Shown here: positions 37,467 through 45,628 of the stretch, piece by piece
How the letters are laid out: the number at the start of each line of letters is the position of its first letter
Position numbering within the stretch: the first letter of the stretch is position 1
Assembly (NCBI RefSeq): GCF_002794255.1
Contig: NZ_PGGW01000069.1
Location: 1 to 64,000 of the forward strand
Origin: Streptomyces carminius
Lineage (GTDB): Bacteria > Actinomycetota > Actinomycetes > Streptomycetales > Streptomycetaceae
DNA length: 64,000 bases
Direction of reading: 5' to 3'
The notes under the pieces: generated by a model
Databases searched by the model: none
What the model saw: the letters and a program-made list of their open reading frames with translations, nothing else
Told to the model about the DNA's origin: nothing
Position numbers and translations under genes: made by a program

Positions 37467-38777
37467 ATGTCACGGAAGATCGGCAGTCGGTACACCGCCC
37501 ACCAGATCCTGGGCCGCGGAAGCGCCGGCACGGTGTGGCTGGGCGAGGGCCCCCAGGGCCCCGTCGCCCTCAAACTGCTGCGCGAGGACCTCGCCTCGGA
37601 CCAGGAGCTGGTGGGCCGCTTCGTCCAGGAGCGCACCGCGCTGCTCAGCCTCGACCACCCGCGCATCGTCGGGGTGCACGACCTGGTGGTCGACGGCAAC
37701 GACCTCGCCCTCGTCATGGACCTGGTGCGCGGCACGGATCTGCGCACCAGGCTGGAGCGCGAGCGCCGCCTCGCGCCCGAGTTCGCGGTCGCCGTCACCG
37801 CCGACGTGGCCGACGCGCTGGCCGCCGCGCACGCCGCCGGGATCGTGCACCGCGACGTCAAGCCCGAGAACGTCCTGCTCGACGTGCACGCGCCGGCCGG
37901 GCCCGGCGGCGCGCCGCCCGCGCTGCTCACCGACTTCGGCGTCGCCAAGCTGATCGACGCGCCCAGCCGCGGCGGCGGCAGCCGGGTGGTCGGCACCCCC
38001 GACTACGTCGCCCCCGAGATCGTCGAGGGGCTGCCGCCGCGCGCCGCCGTCGACGTCTACGCGCTGGCCACGGTCCTGTACGAACTGCTCGCGGGTTTCA
38101 CCCCGTTCGGCGGCGGTCACCCCGGCGCGGTGCTGCGCCGGCACGTCACCGAGCGCGTCGCCCCGCTGCCCGGCATCCCGGACGAGCTGTGGCAGCTCGT
38201 CCACCAGTGCCTGGCCAAGGCCCCCGCCTCCCGGCTGCGCGCCTCCGAGATGGCCGCCCGGCTGCGGGAACTGCTGCCCGCGCTGGCGGGCCAGCCGCCG
38301 CTGGAGATCGACGAGCCGGAACCGGATCCGGAGTTCCACGGGGAGCACGGCGGCCACGGGGAGACCCGCGGCGAGCGGGCCGGATACGCCGGGCAGGCCG
38401 GATACGCCGACTACACCGGGTCCGGGGACGCGCCGTACGACACCGCCGGGCGGGGCGCCGTCCCGCTCGTGCCCGGAGCCGTGCCCGACTCCAACCGCGA
38501 CACCCACACCAGCATGCGTGTCCCCGGCGCGGACGAGCTCGCCGGCGGTGCCCACGGCACCGCCCGTACGCCCCGCGCACCGGGAAGTCCGCGAGCCGGG
38601 TCCGCGCGTCACCGGGCGGCCGAGCGCCGCCGGCGCATCAGGCTGGGCGCCACGGCGACGGCCGTCGCCGCCGTGCTCGGCGTCGGCGGCTGGCTGGCAC
38701 TGGCCGGCGGCGACGGGAGCGACGGCGGTCCGCGCGTCCCGGTGCCCGCCGGGAGCGACCGGCCGGAGAGCCCCTGA
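37467..38777 (+). CDS. pkaB: Serine/threonine protein kinase PkaB-like
   Basis: A second Hanks-type kinase, 436 residues: LGRGSAGTVWLG, Lys36 in VALKLL, HRDVKPENVLL (Asp130), DFGVAK (156-161), and PDYVAPEIVEG. A linker rich in Gly, Asp and Tyr follows, then a single membrane helix (TAVAAVLGVGGWLALAGG, about 382-400) close to the C-terminus, leaving only a short outer tail and no sensor domain. It lies 158 bases after pkaA on the same strand and matches the pkaA-pkaB pair of Streptomyces. Substrates unknown; the FHA protein across the divergent region is a candidate. Confidence 0.88.
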   Translation: MSRKIGSRYTAHQILGRGSAGTVWLGEGPQGPVALKLLREDLASDQELVGRFVQERTALLSLDHPRIVGVHDLVVDGNDLALVMDLVRGTDLRTRLERERRLAPEFAVAVTADVADALAAAHAAGIVHRDVKPENVLLDVHAPAGPGGAPPALLTDFGVAKLIDAPSRGGGSRVVGTPDYVAPEIVEGLPPRAAVDVYALATVLYELLAGFTPFGGGHPGAVLRRHVTERVAPLPGIPDELWQLVHQCLAKAPASRLRASEMAARLRELLPALAGQPPLEIDEPEPDPEFHGEHGGHGETRGERAGYAGQAGYADYTGSGDAPYDTAGRGAVPLVPGAVPDSNRDTHTSMRVPGADELAGGAHGTARTPRAPGSPRAGSARHRAAERRRRIRLGATATAVAAVLGVGGWLALAGGDGSDGGPRVPVPAGSDRPESP

Positions 38778-38932
38778 GCGGTCCCCAGGTCTGCACCGGG
38801 TCCGCACCGGGGCCGCTCGGGGCCCGTACCGGCCCGCTGAGCAGCGGTTCCGCCGCGCCGGAGGCCGACGGCCCGGTTACCGGCGGGTCAGTCCGGGGCC
38901 GACGCCGCGGAACCAACCGGTCGGCCAGCCGT

Positions 38933-38938
38933 TAGTCT
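38933..38938 (+). promoter_or_regulatory. prfB -10 element (candidate leaderless start)
   Basis: TAGTCT fits the actinobacterial -10 TAnnnT. Its distance puts the transcript start at or next to the GTG start codon at 38945, suggesting a leaderless mRNA. GGAAC at 38909 and GTT at 38931 are 17 bases apart and loosely resemble a SigR promoter as an alternative. Confidence 0.5.
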
Positions 38939-38944
38939 GGAGGC

Positions 38945-40063
38945 GTGGCAGTCGTCGACGTATCCGAAACACTGAAGTCCCTCTCCTCGACCATGGAGTC
39001 GATCGAGGCCGTCCTGGACCTCGACAGGATGAGGGCCGAGATCGCCTCCCTGGAGGAGCAGGCGGCGGCCCCCTCCCTGTGGGACGACCCCGAGAACGCC
39101 CAGGGGGTCACCAGCCGGCTCTCCCTCCTCCAGGGCCAGGTCCGCAAGGTGGAGGAGCTGCACGGCCGGATCGACGACCTCGGGATCCTCTTCGAGCTGG
39201 CCGAGAGCGAGAGCGACGCCGACGCCCGCACCGAGGCCGAGGAGGAGCTGAGGGCCGTCCGCAAGATGGTGGACGAGCTGGAGGTCCGTACTCTCCTCTC
39301 CGGCGAGTACGACCCCCGGGAGGCCATGGTCAGCGTCCGGGCCGAGGCCGGCGGGGTGGACGCCGCCGACTTCGCCGAACAGCTGATGCGCATGTACCTG
39401 CGCTGGGCCGAGCGCAAGGGCTACCCGACCGAGGTCCTCGACATCTCCTACGCCGAGGAGGCGGGCATCAAGTCCGCCACCTTCTCCGTCAAGGCCCCGT
39501 ACGCCTACGGCACCCTCTCCGTCGAGCAGGGCACCCACCGCATGGTCCGCATCTCGCCCTACGACAACCAGGGCCGCCGCCAGACCTCCTTCGCGGGCGT
39601 CGAGGTGATGCCGGTCGTGGAGCAGACCGACCACATCGACATCCCCGAGAACGAGATCCGGATCGACGTCTTCCGTTCCTCCGGCCCCGGCGGCCAGTCG
39701 GTCAACACCACCGACTCCGCGGTCCGGATGACGCACCTTCCGACCGGCATCGTCGTCTCCTGCCAGAACGAGAAGTCCCAGATCCAGAACCGTGCCGCCG
39801 CCATGCGCGTCCTCCAGGCCCGCCTCCTGGCGCACCGCCGGGCGGAGGAGCAGGCCAAGATGGACGCCCTCAAGAGCGACGGCGGCAACTCCTGGGGCAA
39901 CCAGATGCGCTCGTACGTCCTCCAGCCGTACCAGATGGTCAAGGACCTGCGCACCGAGCACGAGGTCGGCAATCCCCAGGGTGTTCTCGACGGCGACATC
40001 GACGGCTTCCTGGAGGCGGGCATCCGCTGGCGCAAGCAGCAGGAGCAGAGCGAAGACGACTGA
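38945..40063 (+). CDS. prfB: Peptide chain release factor 2
   Basis: RF2 recognises UAA and UGA stop codons and triggers peptide release. The 372-residue protein has the N-terminal helical domain, the GGQ loop in SGPGGQSVNTTDSAVRMTH (about 245-263), and the stop-codon-reading loop, which reads SPY (204-206) in RISPYDNQGRRQTSF where RF2 usually has SPF. It is encoded in one uninterrupted frame, without the programmed +1 frameshift of enterobacterial RF2. GTG start; the near-by TGGAGG is only one base away, so leaderless initiation is more likely. Confidence 0.95.
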   Translation: MAVVDVSETLKSLSSTMESIEAVLDLDRMRAEIASLEEQAAAPSLWDDPENAQGVTSRLSLLQGQVRKVEELHGRIDDLGILFELAESESDADARTEAEEELRAVRKMVDELEVRTLLSGEYDPREAMVSVRAEAGGVDAADFAEQLMRMYLRWAERKGYPTEVLDISYAEEAGIKSATFSVKAPYAYGTLSVEQGTHRMVRISPYDNQGRRQTSFAGVEVMPVVEQTDHIDIPENEIRIDVFRSSGPGGQSVNTTDSAVRMTHLPTGIVVSCQNEKSQIQNRAAAMRVLQARLLAHRRAEEQAKMDALKSDGGNSWGNQMRSYVLQPYQMVKDLRTEHEVGNPQGVLDGDIDGFLEAGIRWRKQQEQSEDD

Positions 40064-40415
40064 CGACTGACGACGGCCCGGCAGACGACCGGCAGACAGG
40101 AGGGCGGCCCGCACATACCGTGCGGGCCGCCCCCTTGTGTGTCGGTTGTGTCACAACCCTTCGAACGGTTGCCCCAACTACCCCTCCACACTGGACATTT
40201 CGCTTTGGTCCGGCTTGACGCCGGTGTGACGCCTGGGAAAGCATTCGGGCTGGCATGCGCGTGTATCGGGGCGCGTGGACACGGGGGCGGGGCAGAGCCT
40301 GAACGGTCCGGCCGGTGACCACCGGCCGAGGGCTCTTCGCACATCACCCCGGCGCGCACAGAGCTCCGCACGGCTGCCCCACTGACAATGAACAGCTACT
40401 GGGGGTAGTTGGCAT
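40064..40415 (+). promoter_or_regulatory. Intergenic: prfB terminator and promoter of the LAETG protein
   Basis: After the terminator at 40102-40132 the 280 remaining bases hold a candidate promoter for the repeat protein: TTGACG at 40215-40220 with AAGCAT at 40239-40244 (18-base spacer). If used, the mRNA has a leader of about 165 bases. A GGGGGTAG ribosome site precedes ATG 40416. No gene seen. Confidence 0.5.
40102..40132 (+). terminator. prfB terminator
   Basis: A perfect 13-bp stem (40102-40114 with 40120-40132) with loop ATACC, followed by a short C/T-rich run, starts 38 bases after the prfB stop. Confidence 0.85.
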
Positions 40416-41285
40416 ATGACCAATTCCAAGACGCGACTGCGTGTCGCGCGGATCGCCGCGGGTGCGGTGTTCCTCGCGGGCGCGTCGCTGACCGCCGTCG
40501 GCACGGCTCAGGCGCTGGACTTCAGCGCAGACGTGCAGGTCGGTGCGCAGAATGACGACGAGGACCCCCCGGGCGGTGACGAGCCCCCGGGTGGCGGCCT
40601 CGATGAGGGCCAGACCGGTGAGACCACGAACGGTGGGACCACCAATGGTGAGACCACGAACGGTGGGACCACCAATGGTGAGACCACGAACGGTGAGACC
40701 ACGAACGGTGAGACCACGAACGGTGAGACCACGAACGGTGGGACCACCAATGGTGAGACCACGAACGGTGGGACCACCAATGGTGAGACCACGAACGGTG
40801 GGACCACCAATGGTGAGACCACGAACGGTGAGACCACCAATGGTGGGACCACCAATGGTGAGACCACGAACGGTGAGACCACGAACGGTGAGACCACGAA
40901 CGGTGAGACCACGAACGGTGAGACCACGAACGGTGGGACCGCCAATGGTGGGACCACCAACGGTGGGACCACCAACGGTGGAAGCACCGGAAGCACCGGC
41001 GGTGAGCAGCCCGCCACCACCGGCGGCACCGGCGGGACCGGTGGCGGCGACGGCGGCGCGCAGACCTGCGTACTGGACGAGTCCACCGTGAACTGCGGTG
41101 ACAACACCGACACCGACGCGGTCGGCACCAAGCCGATCAGCCAGGAGAAGCCCAAGGAGGAGCTGGCCGAGACCGGCGCCGCCGAGACGACCTTCCTGCT
41201 GGTCGGCGCGGCCACCATGATCGCGGGTGGTATCGGCTTCCGGCTGATGCCGCGCCTGGCCGGCGGACGCCGCCCCGCCGCCTGA
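40416..41285 (+). CDS. Surface protein with pentapeptide-repeat stalk and LAETG sortase signal
   Basis: The 289-residue protein begins with a signal peptide (basic start, AAGAVFLAGASLTAV, cleavage near AQA at about 30). Residues 70-189 are 24 tandem TTNGE/TTNGG units, a Thr/Asn-rich hydrophilic stalk. A short region with one cysteine pair (TCVLDESTVNCG) follows, then the sorting signal LAETG (250-254), a hydrophobic span (TTFLLVGAATMIAGGIGF) and a basic tail RLMPRLAGGRR. LAxTG is the class E sortase motif of Streptomyces, so it should be covalently attached to the wall. There is no adhesive domain, so its role is unknown; the stalk may be O-glycosylated (inference). It stands alone between two terminators. 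Confidence 0.85.
   Translation: MTNSKTRLRVARIAAGAVFLAGASLTAVGTAQALDFSADVQVGAQNDDEDPPGGDEPPGGGLDEGQTGETTNGGTTNGETTNGGTTNGETTNGETTNGETTNGETTNGGTTNGETTNGGTTNGETTNGGTTNGETTNGETTNGGTTNGETTNGETTNGETTNGETTNGETTNGGTANGGTTNGGTTNGGSTGSTGGEQPATTGGTGGTGGGDGGAQTCVLDESTVNCGDNTDTDAVGTKPISQEKPKEELAETGAAETTFLLVGAATMIAGGIGFRLMPRLAGGRRPAA
40623..40982 (+). repeat. 15-bp x24 minisatellite
   Basis: Twenty-four in-frame 15-base units encode TTNGE or TTNGG (one TANGG). Units come in two synonymous forms, ACC ACG AAC GGT and ACC ACC AAT GGT, followed by GAG or GGG/GGA. The two forms are interspersed, with blocks of identical units, as expected from repeated unequal exchange or slippage. Confidence 0.97.
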
Positions 41286-41329
41286 GCGGCACAGGACGGA
41301 CGACCGTATGCCGTATGACGGCACACGGA

Positions 41330-41365
41330 TGAGGGCCCGGGACGCTCAGGCGTCCCGGGCCCTCA
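41330..41365. terminator. Bidirectional terminator after the LAETG gene
   Basis: A perfect 16-bp stem (41330-41345 with 41350-41365) with loop TCAG sits between the plus-strand LAETG gene and the convergent small minus-strand gene. Confidence 0.85.
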
Positions 41366-41432
41366 GGCGTACCGCGTGTACTCGGCGGGGTGGGTGGTGG
41401 GTGAAATCGGTGGTGGGGCCCCGGTACGGGGC

Positions 41433-41636
41433 CTACACCGCTGCCTGGCGCGCCAGCAGGGCCACCGCGACCAGGGCCAGCAGCAGGGCGGTCAGCGCCG
41501 CGGGGGACAGCGAGCCCAGCACCGAGAACGGGCCGTTCTCCTGGTGCAGCCGCTGCCGGTGCGCACGGCACACGTTGCAGCGGCCCTCGCTCACCGGTCC
41601 TGCGCAGTTGGCGCACACCAGTCGGTCGCACGTCAT
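41433..41636 (-). CDS. Small zinc-ribbon membrane protein
   Basis: A 67-residue protein: four cysteines in two pairs (VCANC and RCNVC, residues 8-23, plus Cys3) form a probable zinc ribbon, followed by a charged linker and one C-terminal membrane helix (LTALLLALVAVALLARQ). ATG 41636 has a textbook AAGGAGG site. I recall similar short proteins in other Streptomyces next to ftsEX, but no function is known. A tail-anchored, cytoplasm-facing zinc knuckle suggests a regulatory or adaptor subunit (inference). Divergent from ftsE. Confidence 0.75.
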   Translation of the reverse strand: MTCDRLVCANCAGPVSEGRCNVCRAHRQRLHQENGPFSVLGSLSPAALTALLLALVAVALLARQAAV

Positions 41637-41910
41637 GCGAAGTCCTCCTTATGTAGCGCCAACGCCGACGAGAGGGGTTCTGTTCCCGGAACCCTGCCTC
41701 CACTGTGCCAGGCCCGCGCCCCGGGCGCAGAAAGTCGTGGTCAGTGCCGGTTTTGTGCCGGGTTCGCGCCTGATGCGCCCGTGACCGGGACCACCAACAC
41801 CGGACGCGGACTGCGGAAGGCACACCGATTCGCGTAGTGTCCCCCACACCGACGGGGAAACCACTCCGCGGCTTCCGCTGCCCCTACCCAGGTCGACGTG
41901 GTGTAAATCC

Positions 41911-42600
41911 GTGATCCGATTCGACAACGTCTCGAAGTTCTACCCCAAGCAGAGCCGCCCCGCCCTCCGCGATGTCTCGCTGGAGATCGAGCGCGGCGAG
42001 TTCGTCTTCCTGGTGGGCTCCTCCGGCTCCGGCAAGTCCACCTTCCTGCGGCTGATCCTGCGCGAGGAGCGCACCAGTCACGGCCAGGTGCACGTCCTCG
42101 GCAAGGACCTCGCCCGGCTGTCCAACTGGAAGGTGCCGCACATGCGCCGCCAGATCGGCACCGTCTTCCAGGACTTCCGGCTGCTGCCCAACAAGACGGT
42201 CGGTGAGAACGTCGCCTTCGCCCTGGAGGTGATCGGCCGCTCCCGCGGCGACATCCGCAAGTCCGTCCCCCAGGTGCTCGACCTGGTCGGGCTGACGGGC
42301 AAGGAGGACCGGATGCCCGGCGAGCTCTCCGGTGGTGAGCAGCAGCGGGTGGCCATCGCGCGCGCGTTCGTCAACAAGCCGAAACTGCTGATCGCCGACG
42401 AGCCGACGGGCAACCTCGACCCGCAGACCTCCGTCGGCATCATGAAGCTGCTGGACCGGATCAACCGCACCGGGGCCACGGTGCTCATGGCCACCCACGA
42501 CCAGCAGATCGTCGACCAGATGCGCAAGCGCGTGATCGAACTAGAAAAGGGCCGTCTCGTGCGCGACCAGTCGCGCGGTGTCTACGGCTACCAGCACTGA
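41911..42600 (+). CDS. ftsE: Cell division ATP-binding protein FtsE
   Basis: FtsE is the ABC ATPase that, with FtsX, activates peptidoglycan hydrolases during division and growth. The 229-residue protein has Walker A GSSGSGKST (36-44), signature LSGGEQQRVAIARA, Walker B LLIADEPTGNLDP, the D-loop, and the switch histidine in MATHD. GTG start. A -10-like TAGTGT lies at 41835-41840. It is followed by ftsX after 9 bases containing AAGGA. Confidence 0.96.
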   Translation: MIRFDNVSKFYPKQSRPALRDVSLEIERGEFVFLVGSSGSGKSTFLRLILREERTSHGQVHVLGKDLARLSNWKVPHMRRQIGTVFQDFRLLPNKTVGENVAFALEVIGRSRGDIRKSVPQVLDLVGLTGKEDRMPGELSGGEQQRVAIARAFVNKPKLLIADEPTGNLDPQTSVGIMKLLDRINRTGATVLMATHDQQIVDQMRKRVIELEKGRLVRDQSRGVYGYQH

Positions 42601-42609
42601 AAGGACGCC

Positions 42610-43527
42610 ATGCGCGCCCAGTTCGTACTGTCGGAGATCGGCGTCGGTCTCCGCCGCAACCTCACGATGACCTTCGCGGTGATCGTCTCCGTCGCCCTGT
42701 CGCTGGCCCTGCTCGGCGGTGCGATGCTCGCTCGCCAGCAGGTCAGCAGCATGAAGGGGTTCTGGTACGACAAGGTCCAGGTGTCGATCTACCTCTGCAA
42801 CAAGAACGACGCCGAGACCGACCCCAGCTGCGCCAAGGGAGCGGTCACCGCACAGCAGAAGCGCCAGATCAAGTCGGACCTCGAGGACCTCGCCATCGTC
42901 GACACGGTCTTCCACGAGTCCGCCCAGGAGGCGTACAAGCACTACCAGGAGCAGTTCAAGGACTCCCCGCTGGCCGACTCGCTGACCCCGGACCAGATGC
43001 AGGAGTCCTACCGGGTCAAGCTGAAGGACCCCACCAAGTTCGAGGTCATCAACACCGCCTTCTCCGGCCGGGACGGCGTCCAGGAGGTCCAGGACCAGCG
43101 GAACCTCCTGGAGAACCTCTTCCGGATGCTCAACGGCATGAACTGGGCGGCCCTCGGGCTCATGGGGCTGATGCTGGTCGTCGCCCTGCTGCTGATCGTC
43201 AACACCGTCCGGGTGGCGGCGTTCAGCCGGCGCCGGGAGACCGGGATCATGCGGCTGGTGGGCGCGTCCAGTTTCTACATCCAGATGCCGTTCATCGCGG
43301 AGGCCGCGTTCGCCGGTCTGCTGGGCGCGGGCGGGGCCGCGGTGCTGCTGGTGGTGGGCCGCTACTTCCTGATCGACAACGGTCTGTCGCTGGCCCAGGA
43401 GATGCCGCTGATCAACTTCATCGGCTGGGACGCCCTGTTCAAGGTGCTTCCGCTGATCTTCGTGGTCGGTGTGCTGATGCCCGCCCTCGCCGCCTTCTTC
43501 ACTCTCCGTAAGTACCTGAAGGTGTGA
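42610..43527 (+). CDS. ftsX: Cell division protein FtsX
   Basis: FtsX is the membrane partner of FtsE. The 305-residue protein has four membrane helices: near 20-45, then after a large extracytoplasmic loop (about residues 46-170, the hydrolase-activating region, with LCNKNDAETDPSC) the helices WAALGLMGLMLVVALLLIVN, the segment FIAEAAFAGLLGAGGAAVLL, and FKVLPLIFVVGVLMPALAAF. RRRETGIMRLVGASSFYIQ is the cytoplasmic coupling segment. In actinobacteria the complex acts on RipC-type hydrolases. Confidence 0.95.
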   Translation: MRAQFVLSEIGVGLRRNLTMTFAVIVSVALSLALLGGAMLARQQVSSMKGFWYDKVQVSIYLCNKNDAETDPSCAKGAVTAQQKRQIKSDLEDLAIVDTVFHESAQEAYKHYQEQFKDSPLADSLTPDQMQESYRVKLKDPTKFEVINTAFSGRDGVQEVQDQRNLLENLFRMLNGMNWAALGLMGLMLVVALLLIVNTVRVAAFSRRRETGIMRLVGASSFYIQMPFIAEAAFAGLLGAGGAAVLLVVGRYFLIDNGLSLAQEMPLINFIGWDALFKVLPLIFVVGVLMPALAAFFTLRKYLKV

Positions 43528-43654
43528 GCCGAGCGCTGCCGGAGGGGGCCCCTACGTGGTCGGCGGGTGCCGGCGGGTGCCGGCGGGTGCCGGCGTGTGA
43601 CGAAGGACGCGTCACCCGTCCGGGCAACCTCCGGTGTGGCGCCCGCTGTTGCCA

Positions 43655-43660
43655 TAGACT
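43655..43660 (+). promoter_or_regulatory. -10 element of the S41 protease gene
   Basis: TAGACT lies 8 bases before ATG 43668, so the predicted transcript begins at the start codon or within one base of it. No ribosome-binding sequence is present, consistent with a leaderless mRNA. Confidence 0.55.
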
Positions 43661-43667
43661 CCGCAGC

Positions 43668-44882
43668 ATGTCGCGTCCGTCGATGCCCGCCCCGCGTGAC
43701 TTCGTCCGGACCGTCGGCAGATCCGCGGACGGCGGGCACCGGCCGCACCGCGTCCGCCGCGGTGCCGGGCTGACCCTGCTCTTCGTGGCCGTGCTGACGG
43801 CCGGTGCCGTCACCGAGTCCTGGGTGTCCGTCACCGAGAGCGACGCCGCCCCGGTGAGCCCCCGGCCGTCCCGGGTGCAGGAGGGGCGGCCCGCCGCGCA
43901 GGGCGGGCAGCACGGGGAGGACGGACACGACGCCGAGGAGCTCGTCAGCCGCAGCGGGGACCGCTGGGCGGCCGCGTACTCCGCCGACGAGTACGCGGGG
44001 CTGCGCCGGTCCCTGGACGGCGAGTACGTCGGGGTGGGTGTCTCGGTGCGCCGGATCGCCGCCGGACGGATCCGTATCGACCGCGTCCGGCCCGGCGGCC
44101 CGGCCGACCGGGCGGGGGTCCGGGCGGGTGACCGGCTGGTCGCCGTGGACGGCACCGAGGTCGGCGGCCTGCCGGTCACCGAGGTCGTCACCCTGCTGCG
44201 CGGCGGCCTGCCCGGGGAGGAGCCCCCGCCCGGCAGCCGGATCCGCCTCGGCCTCGAGCGCGACGGCCGCGGCTGGCAGGAGGAGCTGGAGCGGGCCGAG
44301 CTGGACATCGAGACCGTCACCGTCTCCACCGTCGGTCCCAAGGTCACCCGTATCAGGATCGACTCGTTCACCAAGGGCTCCGGCGCCCAGGTGCGCCGCA
44401 CGGCCGGCCGTCTTCCGCCGGACGAGGGCGTCCTGCTCGATCTGCGCGGCAACTCCGGCGGGCTGGTCGCCGAGGCGGCCGAGGCCGCCTCCGCCTTCCT
44501 CGACGGCGGACTGGTCGCCACCTACGGCGAGGACGGGACCGAGCACGCGCTGCACGCCGAGTCCGGCGGGAACACCGGATCCCCCCTGGTGGTGCTGGTC
44601 GACGGCGGCACGATGAGCGCCGCGGAGCTGCTGGCCGGCGCCCTCCAGGACCGCGGCCGGGCGGTCGTGGTCGGCACCCGCACCTTCGGCAAGGGCACGG
44701 TGCAGGTGCCCCGGGAGCAGCCGGACGGCTCGGTTGCCGAGGTGACCGTCGGCCACTACACCACCCCCGGCGGCCGCACCGTCGGCGAGGAGGGGCTGGT
44801 GCCGGACCTGGAGGTGGCACCGGGGCAGAACCCGCTGGCGGAGGCGCGCACGGTATTGAGTGGCCTCGAACCCCGTTCGTAG
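43668..44882 (+). CDS. S41 family C-terminal processing peptidase
   Basis: The 404-residue protein has an N-terminal membrane anchor (GLTLLFVAVLTAGAV, about 31-45), a PDZ domain (YVGVGVSVRRI, RPGGPADRAGVRAGDRLVAVDG) and the S41 catalytic domain with RIDSFTKGSGAQVRRTA, LDLRGNSGGLV, catalytic serine in DGGTMSAAELLAGAL and lysine in GTRTFGKGTVQV. It cleaves proteins from their C-termini outside the membrane. It follows ftsX by 140 bases and precedes smpB by 18, a conserved context; it may process envelope proteins in division. Confidence 0.93.
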   Translation: MSRPSMPAPRDFVRTVGRSADGGHRPHRVRRGAGLTLLFVAVLTAGAVTESWVSVTESDAAPVSPRPSRVQEGRPAAQGGQHGEDGHDAEELVSRSGDRWAAAYSADEYAGLRRSLDGEYVGVGVSVRRIAAGRIRIDRVRPGGPADRAGVRAGDRLVAVDGTEVGGLPVTEVVTLLRGGLPGEEPPPGSRIRLGLERDGRGWQEELERAELDIETVTVSTVGPKVTRIRIDSFTKGSGAQVRRTAGRLPPDEGVLLDLRGNSGGLVAEAAEAASAFLDGGLVATYGEDGTEHALHAESGGNTGSPLVVLVDGGTMSAAELLAGALQDRGRAVVVGTRTFGKGTVQVPREQPDGSVAEVTVGHYTTPGGRTVGEEGLVPDLEVAPGQNPLAEARTVLSGLEPRS

Positions 44883-44900
44883 TGGGAGAATGAGCCCGCT

Positions 44901-45380
44901 ATGGCTAAAGAGACGGGTCGCAAACTCATCGCGCAGAACAAGAAGGCGAGGCACGACTACCTCATCCTCGACACCTACGAGTGCGGGCTGGTGCTGACGG
45001 GCACCGAGGTGAAGTCGCTGCGGCAGGGGCGGGCGTCGCTGGTGGACGGCTTCGGGCAGCTCGACGGCGGCGAGGCGTGGCTGCACAACGTGCACATCCC
45101 CGAGTACAGCCAGGGGACGTGGACAAACCACAGCGCGCGGCGCAAGCGGAAGCTGCTGATGCACCGGGCGGAGATCGACAAGCTGATCGGCAAGCTCCAG
45201 GAGAGCGGGCTGACACTGGTCCCGCTCCAGCTGTACTTCAAGGACGGCAAGGCCAAGGTCGAGATGGCGCTGGCGAAGGGCAAGAAGGAGTACGACAAGC
45301 GGCAGACGCTGCGGGAGAAGCAGGACCGCCGCGAGGCGGAACGCGCGGTGTCCGCGGCCCGCCGCCGACAGCGGGCCTGA
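44901..45380 (+). CDS. smpB: SsrA-binding protein SmpB
   Basis: SmpB binds tmRNA and delivers it to stalled ribosomes for trans-translation. The 159-residue protein shows ETGRKLIAQNKKARHDYLI, ECGLVLTGTEVKSLRQGRAS, NVHIPEYSQGTWTNHSARRK, the OB-fold end and the basic C-terminal tail (EYDKRQTLREKQDRREAERA) that enters the mRNA channel. The tmRNA gene lies 250 bases downstream. Confidence 0.97.
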   Translation: MAKETGRKLIAQNKKARHDYLILDTYECGLVLTGTEVKSLRQGRASLVDGFGQLDGGEAWLHNVHIPEYSQGTWTNHSARRKRKLLMHRAEIDKLIGKLQESGLTLVPLQLYFKDGKAKVEMALAKGKKEYDKRQTLREKQDRREAERAVSAARRRQRA

Positions 45381-45628
45381 GGCCCGGCCGTCCGGGCCCG
45401 GCACCGTCTCCGTCCGCGGGGGCGGCGCCCGGACCCCCGGCGCGGGAACCACGGCGGGCGGGGAACAGACCGGCGGCCGATCCCGTTGGACAGGGTGTAC
45501 GGCGAACGGCCCGGGTGCCGTGGCGTGGCCCCGCCAAGGGGGAATACGCTGGAAGCGACCGGCGTTGATCCCGTACGATGGCATCAGCGCCGTCCGGTCC
45601 CGGCCGGGCGAGCTTGTCAACTCAACAT

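Noticed and set aside
40623..40982. CRISPR array
   Set aside because: Units are 15 bp, contiguous, with no spacers, and in frame inside a surface protein gene; no cas genes are present.
40344..41324. Minus-strand frame opposite the repeat protein with GGPTVRGLTI repeats
   Set aside because: Its repeats are the reverse complement of the TTNGE/TTNGG minisatellite; the plus strand has signal peptide and sorting signal, so it is the coding strand.
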